From Rhizobium sp. SL86 (GTDB taxonomy: Bacteria > Pseudomonadota > Alphaproteobacteria > Rhizobiales > Rhizobiaceae): DNA of 64,000 bases. The DNA lies in assembly GCF_026672545.1 (NCBI RefSeq), contig NZ_JAPPRJ010000009.1, positions 1,046,221 to 1,110,220 on the forward strand, written 5' to 3'. The notes beneath the pieces are model-generated. The model made no database searches, had not been told where the DNA came from, and saw only the letters and a list, made by a program, of their open reading frames with translations. Shown here piece by piece: positions 18,095 to 30,456 of the stretch (positions are counted from its first letter, which is position 1; each line of letters opens with the position of its first letter). The translations under genes were made by a program, and so were the position numbers.

Positions 18095-19138
18095 ATGCGC
18101 GCGCTTTATTTCGAACGGTTCGGCGAAGCACCGAAGGTTGCCACCCTGCCCGACCCAAGCCCCGCCGCCGATGGCGTCGTCATCAAGGTCGAGGCCACCG
18201 GCCTTTGCCGAAGCGACTGGCATGGCTGGATGGGGCATGACAGCGACATCTCACTGCCGCATGTGCCGGGCCACGAATTTGCGGGGAAAATTGCCGCTGT
18301 CGGTCGTGATGTCAGCCGTTTCCGGGTCGGCGACCGCGTCACCGTGCCCTTCGTTTCCGGTTGTGGCCATTGCCACGAATGCCGCTCGGGCAATCAACAG
18401 GTCTGCGAAGCGCAGTTCCAGCCGGGCTTTACCCATTGGGGTTCGTTTGCCGAATTTGTGGCAATCGACCATGCCGAGCAGAACCTCGTCCACCTGCCGG
18501 ACGCCATGTCCTACGCGACGGCGGCCAGCCTCGGCTGCCGCTTTGCCACCTCCTTCCGCGCCGTGATCGACCAGGGACGCCTGAAGGGCGGCGAATGGCT
18601 GGCCGTGCACGGCTGCGGCGGCGTCGGCCTCTCGGCCATCATGATCGGCAAGGGACTTGGCGCACGGATCGTCGCCATCGACATCGCCGACGACAAGCTG
18701 GCGCTGGCGCGGGAATTGGGTGCGGAAGCCACCATCAACAGCCGCGAGGTAACCGATGTGGCGGAGGCGGTGCGTGACGTGACCGGCGGTGGCGCGCATG
18801 TCTCGGTCGATGCGCTCGGCCATCCGCAGACCTGCTGCAATTCGATCTCCAACCTCCGGCGCCGCGGACGCCATGTGCAGGTGGGCCTGATGCTGGCTGA
18901 CCATGCCATGCCGCAAATCCCGATGGCCCGCGTGATTGCCCATGAACTGGAAATCTACGACAGCCACGGCATGCAGGCCTGGCGTTACGACGCCATGCTG
19001 GCGATGATCGAGGCCGGAACGCTGTCGCCCGAAAAGCTGATCGGACGGCACATCAGCCTCACCGATGCCGCCGAGGCCCTGCCCGCCATGAATACGTTCC
19101 GCGAAAGCGGCATCAGCATCATCGACCGTTTCGAGTAG
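18095..19138 (+). CDS. Zinc-dependent medium-chain alcohol dehydrogenase
   Basis: A 347-aa MDR-family dehydrogenase. Catalytic zinc ligands are in CRSDWHGW and the GHEFAGK motif; the structural zinc site is CGHCHECRSGNQQVC. The Rossmann motif is HGCGGVGLS, followed by an acidic residue in VAIDIADD, pointing to NAD rather than NADP. It lies 109 bases after the ABC operon and 5 bases before the PP2C gene, so it may act on the imported compound. Substrate unknown. Confidence 0.9.
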   Translation: MRALYFERFGEAPKVATLPDPSPAADGVVIKVEATGLCRSDWHGWMGHDSDISLPHVPGHEFAGKIAAVGRDVSRFRVGDRVTVPFVSGCGHCHECRSGNQQVCEAQFQPGFTHWGSFAEFVAIDHAEQNLVHLPDAMSYATAASLGCRFATSFRAVIDQGRLKGGEWLAVHGCGGVGLSAIMIGKGLGARIVAIDIADDKLALARELGAEATINSREVTDVAEAVRDVTGGGAHVSVDALGHPQTCCNSISNLRRRGRHVQVGLMLADHAMPQIPMARVIAHELEIYDSHGMQAWRYDAMLAMIEAGTLSPEKLIGRHISLTDAAEALPAMNTFRESGISIIDRFE

Positions 19139-19143
19139 CCCCC

Positions 19144-20013
19144 ATGACCGTCCGCCTCGATGTCATCGCCAGCCTCTCCGATGCCGGCAAACCCGGCCGC
19201 CCCAACGAGGACCGGTTCGGCGCCAACCGCACCGCCGCCTTCGTGCTGGACGGCGCAACCGGCCTTGGCGACCGGCAGTTCATGACCGGCTTCGAGACGG
19301 ATGCCGCCTGGATCGCCGAATACGCCGCGCAACGGCTTTCCGTCGAACTGGTGCCCGAGGTGCAGGTGGCAGAGCTTGTCCGCCGCATCAGCGCCGATGC
19401 GAGGACGATCTTCGAGGCGACCGCCGGCGACCAGCCGCGTTATGCCTGGCCGGCAGCCGCACTCGCCGGTCTTCGCGTGACCGATGCCGGCCTTCAGTTT
19501 TTCGGCCTCGGCGACAGCGTCGTCTACCTTCTCCATGACGATGGCCGGACGGAAACGTTCACCGCCCTACCCGACGCCTTCGCCCGCGAAAAGGCCGCCG
19601 CCCGGGCCCATCTCGCCCGGCTCGGCGGCATCGGCGCAGCCGGCTCGCTCGTCGGTGACCCCGAGACGCTCAAGGATTTGAGGGAAAGCCGCGCCAAACA
19701 GAACACACCGGATGGTTGGGTCTGGTCGCTCGGCCTCGTGCCCGACGCCGCCGACCATCTTGCGCAGAAGACGATTCCGCTTACCGGCGGCGCCACGGCG
19801 ATCATCTGCTCGGATGGCCTCGCCGATCTCGTCAGCCTTTACGAAATCTACGATGCCGGCGCCCTCATCCGCCGCGCCGCCACCGCCGGCCTTGGACCGC
19901 TGATCGCGGAACTCCGGCACCTGGAACGCGCGGTGGACCCGGACGGCCTCAAATACCCGCGGTTCAAACAGAGCGATGATACGACGGCGATGCTGGTGCG
20001 GGTGGAGGGGTGA
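19144..20013 (+). CDS. PP2C-family protein phosphatase
   Basis: A metal-dependent serine/threonine phosphatase, 289 aa. Its acidic metal motifs are present: NEDRFG at the N-terminus, VLDGATG, FGLGDSVVYL, ICSDGLADL and the final SDDTTAML. No kinase, STAS or SpoIIE partner is adjacent, so the target is not apparent. It is 5 bases after the zinc dehydrogenase gene, which implies co-transcription. Confidence 0.85.
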   Translation: MTVRLDVIASLSDAGKPGRPNEDRFGANRTAAFVLDGATGLGDRQFMTGFETDAAWIAEYAAQRLSVELVPEVQVAELVRRISADARTIFEATAGDQPRYAWPAAALAGLRVTDAGLQFFGLGDSVVYLLHDDGRTETFTALPDAFAREKAAARAHLARLGGIGAAGSLVGDPETLKDLRESRAKQNTPDGWVWSLGLVPDAADHLAQKTIPLTGGATAIICSDGLADLVSLYEIYDAGALIRRAATAGLGPLIAELRHLERAVDPDGLKYPRFKQSDDTTAMLVRVEG

Positions 20014-20052
20014 GGCATTGCCCGACCCTAGCATGTCGGCAACTGCCGTGTT

Positions 20053-20073
20053 ATGTATCGTACCACGATACAT
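20053..20073. promoter_or_regulatory. Probable HigA operator
   Basis: Perfect inverted repeat ATGTATCGT-ACC-ACGATACAT, 19 bases upstream of the higB start. HigA antitoxins bind such palindromes to repress their own operon (family knowledge). Confidence 0.75.
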
Positions 20074-20091
20074 TGAGTATGCGGTGGCAAC

Positions 20092-20373
20092 GTGATCCGC
20101 TCATTCAAAGATGCGAGAACGAGATCGGTAGCCGGTGGTCACACTCCGAAAGGCTTCCCATCTAGCATTTTGAAGGTCGCGATCAGAAAACTCACCATGA
20201 TCAATGTGGCAACGACGCTTGACGACCTGCGCTCGCCTCCGGGCAACCGACTGGAGGCCCTGAAAGGTGATCGCTCCGGGCAACACTCGATCCGCATCAA
20301 CGACCAGTGGCGGATCTGCTTTGTATGGCGAGAGGGAGGCGCGGAAGATCTTGAGATCGTCGATTACCACTAA
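20092..20373 (+). CDS. higB: HigB/RelE-type mRNA interferase toxin
   Basis: A 93-aa toxin, GTG start. Its C-terminal half is characteristic of HigB: RLEALKGDRSGQHSIRINDQWRI, seen in two parts, then ICFVW and EIVDYH. It cleaves mRNA in the ribosome (family knowledge). The toxin-first order and the 32-base gap to higA with a strong AAAGGAGG fit the higBA layout. Confidence 0.9.
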   Translation: MIRSFKDARTRSVAGGHTPKGFPSSILKVAIRKLTMINVATTLDDLRSPPGNRLEALKGDRSGQHSIRINDQWRICFVWREGGAEDLEIVDYH

Positions 20374-20405
20374 AATGTGGCTCACACAGTAAAGGAGGTT
20401 ACACA

Positions 20406-20702
20406 ATGACTGATATTCTTCCGCCAGTGCATCCCGGTGAAATTCTCCGTGAGGAATATCTCCTGCCGTTATCCCTGAGCGCCGGTTCGCTTGCAAAGAA
20501 ACTCGGCGTGCCCCGCACGCGCATCGAGCGAATCGCCAAGGAGACCGCCCCGGTCACGACAGACACGGCGCTGCGTCTGGCAAAGTTCTTCGCGACCTCG
20601 CCGGAATTCTGGATGAATCTTCAGGCGAGCTATGACCTGAAGATCAGTGCAAGAGAACTTCGGGCTGATATCGACAGGATCCAGCGATACGAAGCGGCAT
20701 AG
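20406..20702 (+). CDS. higA: HigA-family antitoxin (HTH)
   Basis: A 98-aa XRE-type protein with the HigA opening motif HPGEILREEYLLPL, then an HTH around AGSLAKKLGVPRTRIERI and LARFFATSPEFWMNLQ-like C-terminal residues (LAKFFATSPEFWMNLQ). It binds HigB and the operator at 20053-20073. AAAGGAGG lies upstream of the ATG. Convergent with metH. Confidence 0.92.
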   Translation: MTDILPPVHPGEILREEYLLPLSLSAGSLAKKLGVPRTRIERIAKETAPVTTDTALRLAKFFATSPEFWMNLQASYDLKISARELRADIDRIQRYEAA

Positions 20703-20785
20703 CGCGCGAAAACGCCGGCGCGGGGGTAATACCGTCGCCATCATGGCGTACCACGCGGCGACCTGTGAAGGTTCGGCTCCCCCCC

Positions 20786-24565
<3,780 letters not shown>

Positions 24566-24600
24566 TCTCCTCGGGGCTGTGGGGCAGATCAGGCTTAATC

Positions 24601-24620
24601 ACATAAAGATATCTTTATGT
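24601..24620. promoter_or_regulatory. 20-bp palindrome upstream of metH
   Basis: ACATAAAGATATCTTTATGT is its own reverse complement. It lies 36-55 bases upstream of the metH start, in an AT-rich stretch of a GC-rich intergenic region. It is a good candidate site for an ArsR-type S-adenosylhomocysteine-responsive repressor (SahR), known to control metH and ahcY in proteobacteria; the assignment is an inference. Confidence 0.65.
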
Positions 24621-24724
24621 CAATGTTAAGCCAACGGAACGCGATAGGCGCCAATGGGTCATGACAGCATCCCGCCGGCGAGCTATAGGCGTGTTCGGTT
24701 CCCATTCCAAGTTTCGGAGCAGAC

Positions 24725-25972
24725 ATGACCGCCGCCGGACCGCTCAGCCCGCTTTGGGCAAATCGCCCCTATCATCGCCATTGGCTTCTGTCCCAGGCGG
24801 AAGGCCTGATGGATTTTTTCCAGGACCGCGCCATCAACCCGAAAGGCGGCTTTTACGATCTTGATCGGACGGGCGTGGCCCTCGACACGAACAATCCGGC
24901 GCGCGGCATCCATGCCAGCGCCCGCATGGTGCATTGTTTCGCAATCGCCGACCTGCTCGGCCGTCCGGGCGCTGCCGATGTGGTCGATCACGGCATGCGT
25001 TATCTCTGGGAAAAACACCGCGACCAGACGCATGGCGGTTATTTCTGGCAGGCCAATGATGACGGCGCCGCCGATGCCTCGAAGCAAGGTTACGGCCACG
25101 CCTTCGTTCTGCTCGCCGCCTCTTCCGCCAAGGTGATCGGTCATCCGCTGGCCGACAAGATGCTGGCCGATATCACCGAGGTCATCGAGACGAAATTCTG
25201 GGAGGAGCGCCACGGCGCAATCGCCGAAGAATTCTCGGCGGACTGGCAGCCCGTACCCGGTTATCGCGGCCAGAACTCCAACATGCACCTGACCGAAAGC
25301 CTGATGGCCGCCTTCGAGGTGACCGGCGAGCGCCACTATCTCGAGAAAGCGGAAAGCATTGCCGATCTCCTGATCAACCGCCGCGCCCGGGAAGAGGGTT
25401 TTCGGGTTGCCGAGCACTTTTCCGAGGAATGGGTGGTCGACCGCACCTATTACCATCCGAACGAGATGTTCCGGCCGGCCGGCACGACGCCGGGCCACTG
25501 GCTGGAATGGGCGCGCCTGCTGCTGCAGCTCTACGCGCTGGGCGGCAAGTCGCATGCCTGGATGCCGGAAGCGGCCGAAGCCCTGTTCGAACGTTCGATG
25601 ACGCTCGGCTGGGACAAGGCCAAGGGCGGCTTCTTCTACACACTGGATTGGCAGGACGTGCCGGAGAAAAAGAGCAAGCTCTGGTGGCCGATGTGCGAGG
25701 CGGCTGGCGCCGCGCATTTCCTCAACGCGCATGCACCGAGCGCCTTCCACGAGGAGAGCTACCGCCTGATCTGGTCGACCATTGCCGGCCATTTCATCGA
25801 CCGCGACCATGGCGGCTGGTTCGAAGAAACCACCGAGGAGCTTGTGCCCGCCACCACGCTTTTCCCCGGCAAGGGTGACATCTATCACGCCTTCCAGGCC
25901 TGCCTCATCCCGCTTTTCCCGGCGACCGGCAGCCTGACGAAGGTGATTACCGAACACGGCGGATCGTTCTGA
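24725..25972 (+). CDS. AGE-family epimerase/isomerase (YihS/mannose isomerase type)
   Basis: A 415-aa alpha/alpha-barrel enzyme of the N-acylglucosamine 2-epimerase superfamily. Conserved segments: KGGFYDLDRTG, RYLWEKHRDQTHGGYFW, GQNSNMHLTESLMAAFEVTG and RPAGTTPGHWLEWARLL, whose histidines fit the two-histidine active site of aldose-ketose isomerases. Mannose-fructose interconversion is a usual activity of this branch (family knowledge). It is divergent from metH and stands alone. Confidence 0.85.
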   Translation: MTAAGPLSPLWANRPYHRHWLLSQAEGLMDFFQDRAINPKGGFYDLDRTGVALDTNNPARGIHASARMVHCFAIADLLGRPGAADVVDHGMRYLWEKHRDQTHGGYFWQANDDGAADASKQGYGHAFVLLAASSAKVIGHPLADKMLADITEVIETKFWEERHGAIAEEFSADWQPVPGYRGQNSNMHLTESLMAAFEVTGERHYLEKAESIADLLINRRAREEGFRVAEHFSEEWVVDRTYYHPNEMFRPAGTTPGHWLEWARLLLQLYALGGKSHAWMPEAAEALFERSMTLGWDKAKGGFFYTLDWQDVPEKKSKLWWPMCEAAGAAHFLNAHAPSAFHEESYRLIWSTIAGHFIDRDHGGWFEETTEELVPATTLFPGKGDIYHAFQACLIPLFPATGSLTKVITEHGGSF

Positions 25973-26015
25973 AGTCCGAACAGGATTGGCCGCGCGGAAA
26001 AAACGCGCCGCGCGG

Positions 26016-26198
26016 CTAGCGGACCACCGCTGCCTGACGGTCGATCAGGCTTGCCTGCTGCATCTTCAAGGCAGCATCAACGCGGGTCAGCACGAGAAGC
26101 TGGAGCCCTGCCAGCAAAGCACAGCCCAGAAACGCGCCGATCAGGATCTTCATCGACAGACGCTGGATTTTCTCTACGGTCTTACCTCTGCCACGCAT
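26016..26198 (-). CDS. Small single-helix membrane protein, unknown
   Basis: 60 aa, with GGGAGGA about 5 bases before the ATG, so translation is likely. A basic N-terminus is followed by one hydrophobic helix (about 17-38), then LTRVDAALKMQQASLIDRQ. This resembles the first membrane helix and start of the periplasmic part of a chemotaxis receptor. It is divergent from a soluble receptor gene. It may be a genuine small protein or a receptor remnant. Confidence 0.6.
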   Translation of the reverse strand: MRGRGKTVEKIQRLSMKILIGAFLGCALLAGLQLLVLTRVDAALKMQQASLIDRQAAVVR

Positions 26199-26575
26199 GG
26201 GTTCCTCCCGTCTTTCGCCGGAATATTGGCCTCCAACGAAAACTGCCGTTCCTTCGTTCCTCCCAGGCGGTTCAACGAATCGTGCGGCAGATAGTCCAGG
26301 CTATACCGATATCTGGGAACAAAAGGTTAACGGCGAAAGATGGCGCAAAACTGACCATGTGATGATGAGCGGCCTGGCCTGCCAAGAGCCGCCAAATTCT
26401 TGGCTTTTCGCAAGAGATCCAAGAAATCATACATCGGAAGCTGGCGACATCGGTTTACCTTGTCTTAATTAGGGATCCCTAAAAATCAGGACTAATGCGT
26501 GTGAAATGTGCTCGACAACTGTCCGGCATCGTTGACGCAACAGTGAACGACCAGACTGGTCAATGGGAGACGTGA
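26199..26575. other. Divergent intergenic region with a 14-bp palindrome
   Basis: No gene is supported in this 377-base stretch. It holds the divergent promoters of the 60-aa protein and the chemotaxis receptor. The perfect palindrome TTAGGGATCCCTAA at 26469-26482 is 94 bases before the receptor start and could be an operator. Confidence 0.5.
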
Positions 26576-28351
26576 ATGTTCGGCTTTGCAGGAAAAACCC
26601 TCGGAATGAAGATGCAGGCGCTGAACAGTGTCGGAGCCAACATCATGATTGCGGATGTGGATTTGAACATCCGCTATATGAATGATGCCGTCCGCGCACT
26701 TCTCGTTGAAGCTGAGAGCGACCTGAAGAAGGAACTGCCGGCCTTTGCCGTGGACAGGCTGATCGGCAGCAACATCGACATCTTTCACAAGAACCCGCAG
26801 TATCAGCGCAAAATGCTCTCCTCTCTGCAGAAGCAGCATAAGGCAACCATCTGGGTCGGCCACCGCGCCTTCGATCTGACGGTGACGCCCCTGAAGGAAG
26901 GCTCGAAGGTCACCGGTTTTGCCGTCGAATGGTTTGATGCCAAAGCGCGCATGCTGAACATCGACTACCAGAACCAGATGGATGCAATCAGCCGCGTTCA
27001 GGGGATCATCGAATTCACGACCGACGGCAAGGTGGTGACCGCAAACGAAAACTTTCTCACGACGCTGGGCTACCGGCTGGACGAGATCCAGGGCAAGCAC
27101 CACAGCATGTTCGTCGATCCGACCTATGCCCAGAGTGCCGATTACCGGACCTTCTGGGCGGAACTGAATGCCGGTCGCTTCCAGGCCGCCGAGTTCACGC
27201 GCATCGGCAAGGGTGGCCGCACGGTCGTGATCAACGCATCCTATAACCCGATCCTTGATGACAAGGGGCGCGTGACGAAGGTGGTGAAGTTTGCCACCGA
27301 TGTGACGGAGCGCGTTCGCGCCGTGGACCAGATCGGCGAAGGGCTGAAGAGAGTTGCCGGTGGTGACCTGAGCTGCACGATCCAGTCCAGTTTTGCCAAG
27401 GATTTCGAAGTCCTGCGCAACAACTTCAACACTGCGGTTTCACAACTGGCAGAAACGTTGGGCGCGGTTGCCCGCTCGACCCAGGAAATCGATACCGGAA
27501 CGCGGGAAATCAGCCGCAGCGCGGAGGATCTGTCGAAGCGCACGGAACAGCAGGCCGCATCGCTGGAAGAGACCGCCGCAGCGCTGGACCAGATCACCAC
27601 GAACGTGACGACCTCCTCCCAGCGGGCCGACGAGGCAAAGGCGGCCGCCGCGACCGCCAATACCGGCGCGATCAACTCGGCAAAAGTCGTGGCGGATGCC
27701 GTCAGCGCGATGGCACGCATCGAAGCGTCCTCCGGGCAGATCTCCAACATCATCGGCGTGATCGATGAAATCGCCTTCCAGACCAACCTTTTGGCACTGA
27801 ATGCCGGTGTCGAGGCCGCCCGTGCGGGCGAAGCCGGCAAGGGGTTTGCGGTCGTCGCCCAGGAAGTGCGCGAACTGGCGCAGCGTTCGGCGGCCGCGGC
27901 AAAAGAGATCAAGGGCCTGATCCAGAACTCGTCAACGGAGGTCGAAAACGGCGTTCGCCTCGTCAGCGAGACCGGCAAGGCGCTGAAGCTGATCGAAGGC
28001 AATATTTCCGCCGTCAACGAACGCATCGAAGCGATTGCGAGTGCCGCGAAGGAACAGTCCGTGGCGCTCGGCGAGGTCAACAGCGCCATCAACCAGATGG
28101 ATCAGATGACACAGCAGAATGCCGCAATGGTCGAGGAGTCGAACGCGGCCAGCGCGTCGCTTGCCTCCGAAACCGCCAGCCTCCGGCAATTGCTGTCCCA
28201 CTTCACATTGAACGGCCGCGCCAGTGCCCCGGCACCGCAGCGCCACGCCACCCAGGCGCCAGTAGCCCCGGCCAGAAGCGCTCCGACAAGACGCCCGAGC
28301 CCGGCCGTCAGCGGAGCCAATGCCCTGAAGGAAGACTGGGAGGAGTTTTGA
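26576..28351 (+). CDS. Soluble methyl-accepting chemotaxis protein with two PAS domains
   Basis: A 591-aa cytoplasmic receptor that signals to CheA/CheW. No membrane helix is present. Two PAS domains occupy about 20-120 and 135-245, followed by a HAMP-like linker and a methyl-accepting domain whose tip reads DEIAFQTNLLALNAGVEAARAG. The extreme C-terminus DWEEF matches the xWxxF tether for CheR/CheB. GGGAGA lies about 6 bases upstream of the ATG. PAS input could be redox, oxygen or a small ligand; no haem or flavin signature is decisive. Confidence 0.92.
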   Translation: MFGFAGKTLGMKMQALNSVGANIMIADVDLNIRYMNDAVRALLVEAESDLKKELPAFAVDRLIGSNIDIFHKNPQYQRKMLSSLQKQHKATIWVGHRAFDLTVTPLKEGSKVTGFAVEWFDAKARMLNIDYQNQMDAISRVQGIIEFTTDGKVVTANENFLTTLGYRLDEIQGKHHSMFVDPTYAQSADYRTFWAELNAGRFQAAEFTRIGKGGRTVVINASYNPILDDKGRVTKVVKFATDVTERVRAVDQIGEGLKRVAGGDLSCTIQSSFAKDFEVLRNNFNTAVSQLAETLGAVARSTQEIDTGTREISRSAEDLSKRTEQQAASLEETAAALDQITTNVTTSSQRADEAKAAAATANTGAINSAKVVADAVSAMARIEASSGQISNIIGVIDEIAFQTNLLALNAGVEAARAGEAGKGFAVVAQEVRELAQRSAAAAKEIKGLIQNSSTEVENGVRLVSETGKALKLIEGNISAVNERIEAIASAAKEQSVALGEVNSAINQMDQMTQQNAAMVEESNAASASLASETASLRQLLSHFTLNGRASAPAPQRHATQAPVAPARSAPTRRPSPAVSGANALKEDWEEF

Positions 28352-28392
28352 TCCCTCGGGATCAGCACAAAACGGCGGTGATGGCGGTCTGA

Positions 28393-28605
28393 TCAGGCCG
28401 CCAGAAGCGCGCGCAGGCTGTCTTCGTTTCGAACGCCGCGCAGGTACAGATGAATGACGAGCGAGGCCAGAAGATTGGCCTCCAGGCTCTGCTTCGAATA
28501 ACCCGTTCCCTTGAGGGCATCATCGAAAATGCGCTGCAGCAGCGCCAGTTCCTCAGGGGTCAGAACGCCTTCGATGGCCGTGTGTTCCTTGATCATCAAG
28601 CTCAC
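28393..28605 (-). CDS. Small protein of unknown function (70 aa)
   Basis: 70 aa, mostly helical in appearance (TPEELALLQRIFDDALKG, then LEANLLASLVIHLYLRG). Codon use fits the host. It is convergent with the chemotaxis receptor and 41 bases from it. No family is recognised with certainty; the amphipathic repeats suggest a small helical protein. Confidence 0.6.
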   Translation of the reverse strand: MSLMIKEHTAIEGVLTPEELALLQRIFDDALKGTGYSKQSLEANLLASLVIHLYLRGVRNEDSLRALLAA

Positions 28606-28947
28606 CTGTCATCGTATTTCGTTTTGCCGCCGCATGCGGAAACTGGAGGGAAACCGTCGCACTCGTCAGAGTGGGGGGTCCGACGGTTTCCCTCGCCACC
28701 AGGGATGGCAAACAGAAGATTACCAACCTGTCGCGAAACGTCTCCCGCCATTGCCAGATGAGGTTACCATTTGGTTGCGCACGCAGGTCTGATGCCCCGT
28801 TCCGACACATGATCAGAGACAATGCCTCCTGAAGTCTCATCGGCATCCCACCGTGACTGGCGTAAACGGTCGCCTTGCGATAGAGGAACGGGGCCCCGTC
28901 CTCCCTGGGCAACCCATCCGTCCTGCTTCCCGTTCAGACCTGCACCG
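28606..28947. other. Divergent intergenic region with structured element
   Basis: 342 bases between a leftward small gene and the deacetylase gene. No gene is supported. It carries the long inverted repeat described at 28646-28694. Confidence 0.5.
28646..28694. repeat. 14-bp inverted repeat with inner hairpin
   Basis: Left arm GAGGGAAACCGTCG and right arm CGACGGTTTCCCTC pair perfectly. The 21-base loop contains a second hairpin CACTC-GTCA-GAGTG and then a G-rich run. It has no T-tail, so it may be a structured leader, a small RNA or a protein-binding site rather than a simple terminator. Confidence 0.7.
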
Positions 28948-29766
28948 ATGACCGACCGCGCGCTTTCCGCCCTGCTTCTTGCCGCCCTTCTTTCTGTGTC
29001 GTTGCCGGAGGGGCCTGGCCATGCCACCGAACCTGTGGCGATCGGCTCACCCGCCGTCGTGGCCGCACCGATGCCACCCAGGCCGCCATCGCCACGCCTG
29101 CTGGAGCCGCAATTGCACCTTCTGCCCGCACCGGATCGCAACCGGCCGCAGGTGGCGCTCACCCTGGATGCCTGCATGGGAAAGACGGACATGCGCATCC
29201 TCTCGGTGCTGGTCGCAGAACGGATCCCGGCCACCATCTTCGTGACGGCGAGATGGCTGCGCAGCAATCCGGAGGCCGTCGCAATCCTGCGCCAGCATCC
29301 GGACCTGTTCGAGGTGGAGAACCACGGCGCCAACCATGTGCCAGCAGTCGATGTTCCGACCCTGATCTACGGCATCGCCTCTGCAGGTTCTGCCGAGGCG
29401 GTCGCGCAGGAAGTTATTGGCGGCAATGCGGCCATCGAGACCGCAGGATTTCCAAAAGCCACCTGGTTTCGCGGATCGACCGCCAAATACGATCCCTCCG
29501 CCATCCGCCAGATCCGCGCGATGGGATATCGCATCGCCGGTTATTCCCTCAACGGCGACGGCGGTTCATTGCTCGGTGCGTCGATCACGGAAAAGAAGAT
29601 CGCCTCGGCTAGAGACGGGGATGTGATCATCGCCCACATCAACCAACCCGGCCACGCCGCCGGAGAAGGTGTTGCGCGGGCGCTCTCGAGCTTGAAACGA
29701 CGCGGCGTCAGTTTCGTGCGCCTGTCGGATGTCGAGGAAATTGGCGAGGCCGGCACAAGCCCCTAA
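28948..29766 (+). CDS. Polysaccharide deacetylase family protein, secreted
   Basis: A 272-aa carbohydrate esterase (NodB homology). The start at 28948 gives a clear signal peptide (ALSALLLAALLSVSLP, then GHATEP), and the upstream extension is not needed. The metal motif is changed: the usual TFDDG reads TLDACMG, while the second motif is ENHGANH. WFRGSTAKYD and IIAHIN give the remaining conserved motifs. The substrate is probably a cell-wall or extracellular glycan. Loss of the second motif-1 aspartate may alter activity. Confidence 0.85.
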   Translation: MTDRALSALLLAALLSVSLPEGPGHATEPVAIGSPAVVAAPMPPRPPSPRLLEPQLHLLPAPDRNRPQVALTLDACMGKTDMRILSVLVAERIPATIFVTARWLRSNPEAVAILRQHPDLFEVENHGANHVPAVDVPTLIYGIASAGSAEAVAQEVIGGNAAIETAGFPKATWFRGSTAKYDPSAIRQIRAMGYRIAGYSLNGDGGSLLGASITEKKIASARDGDVIIAHINQPGHAAGEGVARALSSLKRRGVSFVRLSDVEEIGEAGTSP

Positions 29767-29820
29767 CAGCGGATCCGAGATCACGATCCGACCGCGGATG
29801 CCGAAAGAGTGTTCGCAGCG

Positions 29821-30069
29821 TTACACCTGCGCAGAGGCCGCATTCGCAGAGGCCGTATTGGCCGGTCGCAGGGCATGCACCAGATCGAGGCGGCTGTAGA
29901 ATTCCTCCGCCCGCGCCTGGCGGATGCGGTCTTGCAGATGCGCCACCTGCAAGCGGGCTGTCCGGCCGAGCAATTCGGACAATTGCTCCTGATCGACGCC
30001 ATCGGCACGCATCAGAAGGCCGATCAGGGGATCATTGGCCAGTTCGGTTATGCTGAGTTCGGTATCCAT
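29821..30069 (-). CDS. Small acidic helical protein, unknown (82 aa)
   Basis: The start at ATG 30069 is favoured because GGAGGA sits about 7 bases upstream; ATG 30075 would touch that site. The protein (DTELSITELANDPLIGLLMRADGVDQEQL, read in parts) has a helical middle with many Arg/Ala/Glu residues. It is convergent with the deacetylase gene. No family recognised. Confidence 0.6.
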   Translation of the reverse strand: MDTELSITELANDPLIGLLMRADGVDQEQLSELLGRTARLQVAHLQDRIRQARAEEFYSRLDLVHALRPANTASANAASAQV

Positions 30070-30333
30070 CGCCATTCCTCCAGCAGCGAAACCCTTTATC
30101 GCTGTAAATTACGACAGAAATATCGCGAGGCCTCCGTTTTCCGGTCTGGCACAACGCCTCGCCGAACCGGGGCCAAGACCCACGTTCCGAAGCGGAAGCC
30201 TGATCCACAAGCGTTCTTGCGGAAAATATCCAAGCCTTTGATCACACACGCGATCTCTCCAAAATCGGCCTCGGGACGGGTTGTGGAAAAGCTGTGAATT
30301 GCCGATTTCGCCGATCCCGATACGTTCTTCATC

Positions 30334-30350
30334 CGTTCCATTATGGAACG
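30334..30350. promoter_or_regulatory. 8-bp-arm palindrome CGTTCCAT-T-ATGGAACG
   Basis: Perfect inverted repeat with a single central base. The half-site ATGGAACG occurs again at 30409-30416, overlapping the -35-like element of the next promoter, so a regulator could bind both. Confidence 0.5.
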
Positions 30351-30410
30351 ACCCACGGATGTCGGTTAAGCGAACGCCGCCGCATTTTCTTAACCTTCAC
30401 ATGATCTAAT

Positions 30411-30435
30411 GGAACGAAGCCGCATGTTGCTCGTT
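30411..30435 (+). promoter_or_regulatory. EcfG-type general stress promoter candidate
   Basis: GGAAC at 30411-30415, 16 bases, then CGTT at 30432-30435. This matches the alphaproteobacterial EcfG consensus GGAAC-N16/17-CGTT exactly. It lies 21 bases before the start of the 70-aa gene at 30457. Confidence 0.65.
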
Positions 30436-30456
30436 TGGCTGTCGACGGAGTGGGCG

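Larger units (their letters stand above)
30070..30456. other. Intergenic region with palindrome and stress-type promoter
   Basis: 387 bases without a supported gene. Contains the palindrome at 30334-30350 and the promoter-like pair at 30411-30435. Confidence 0.5.
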
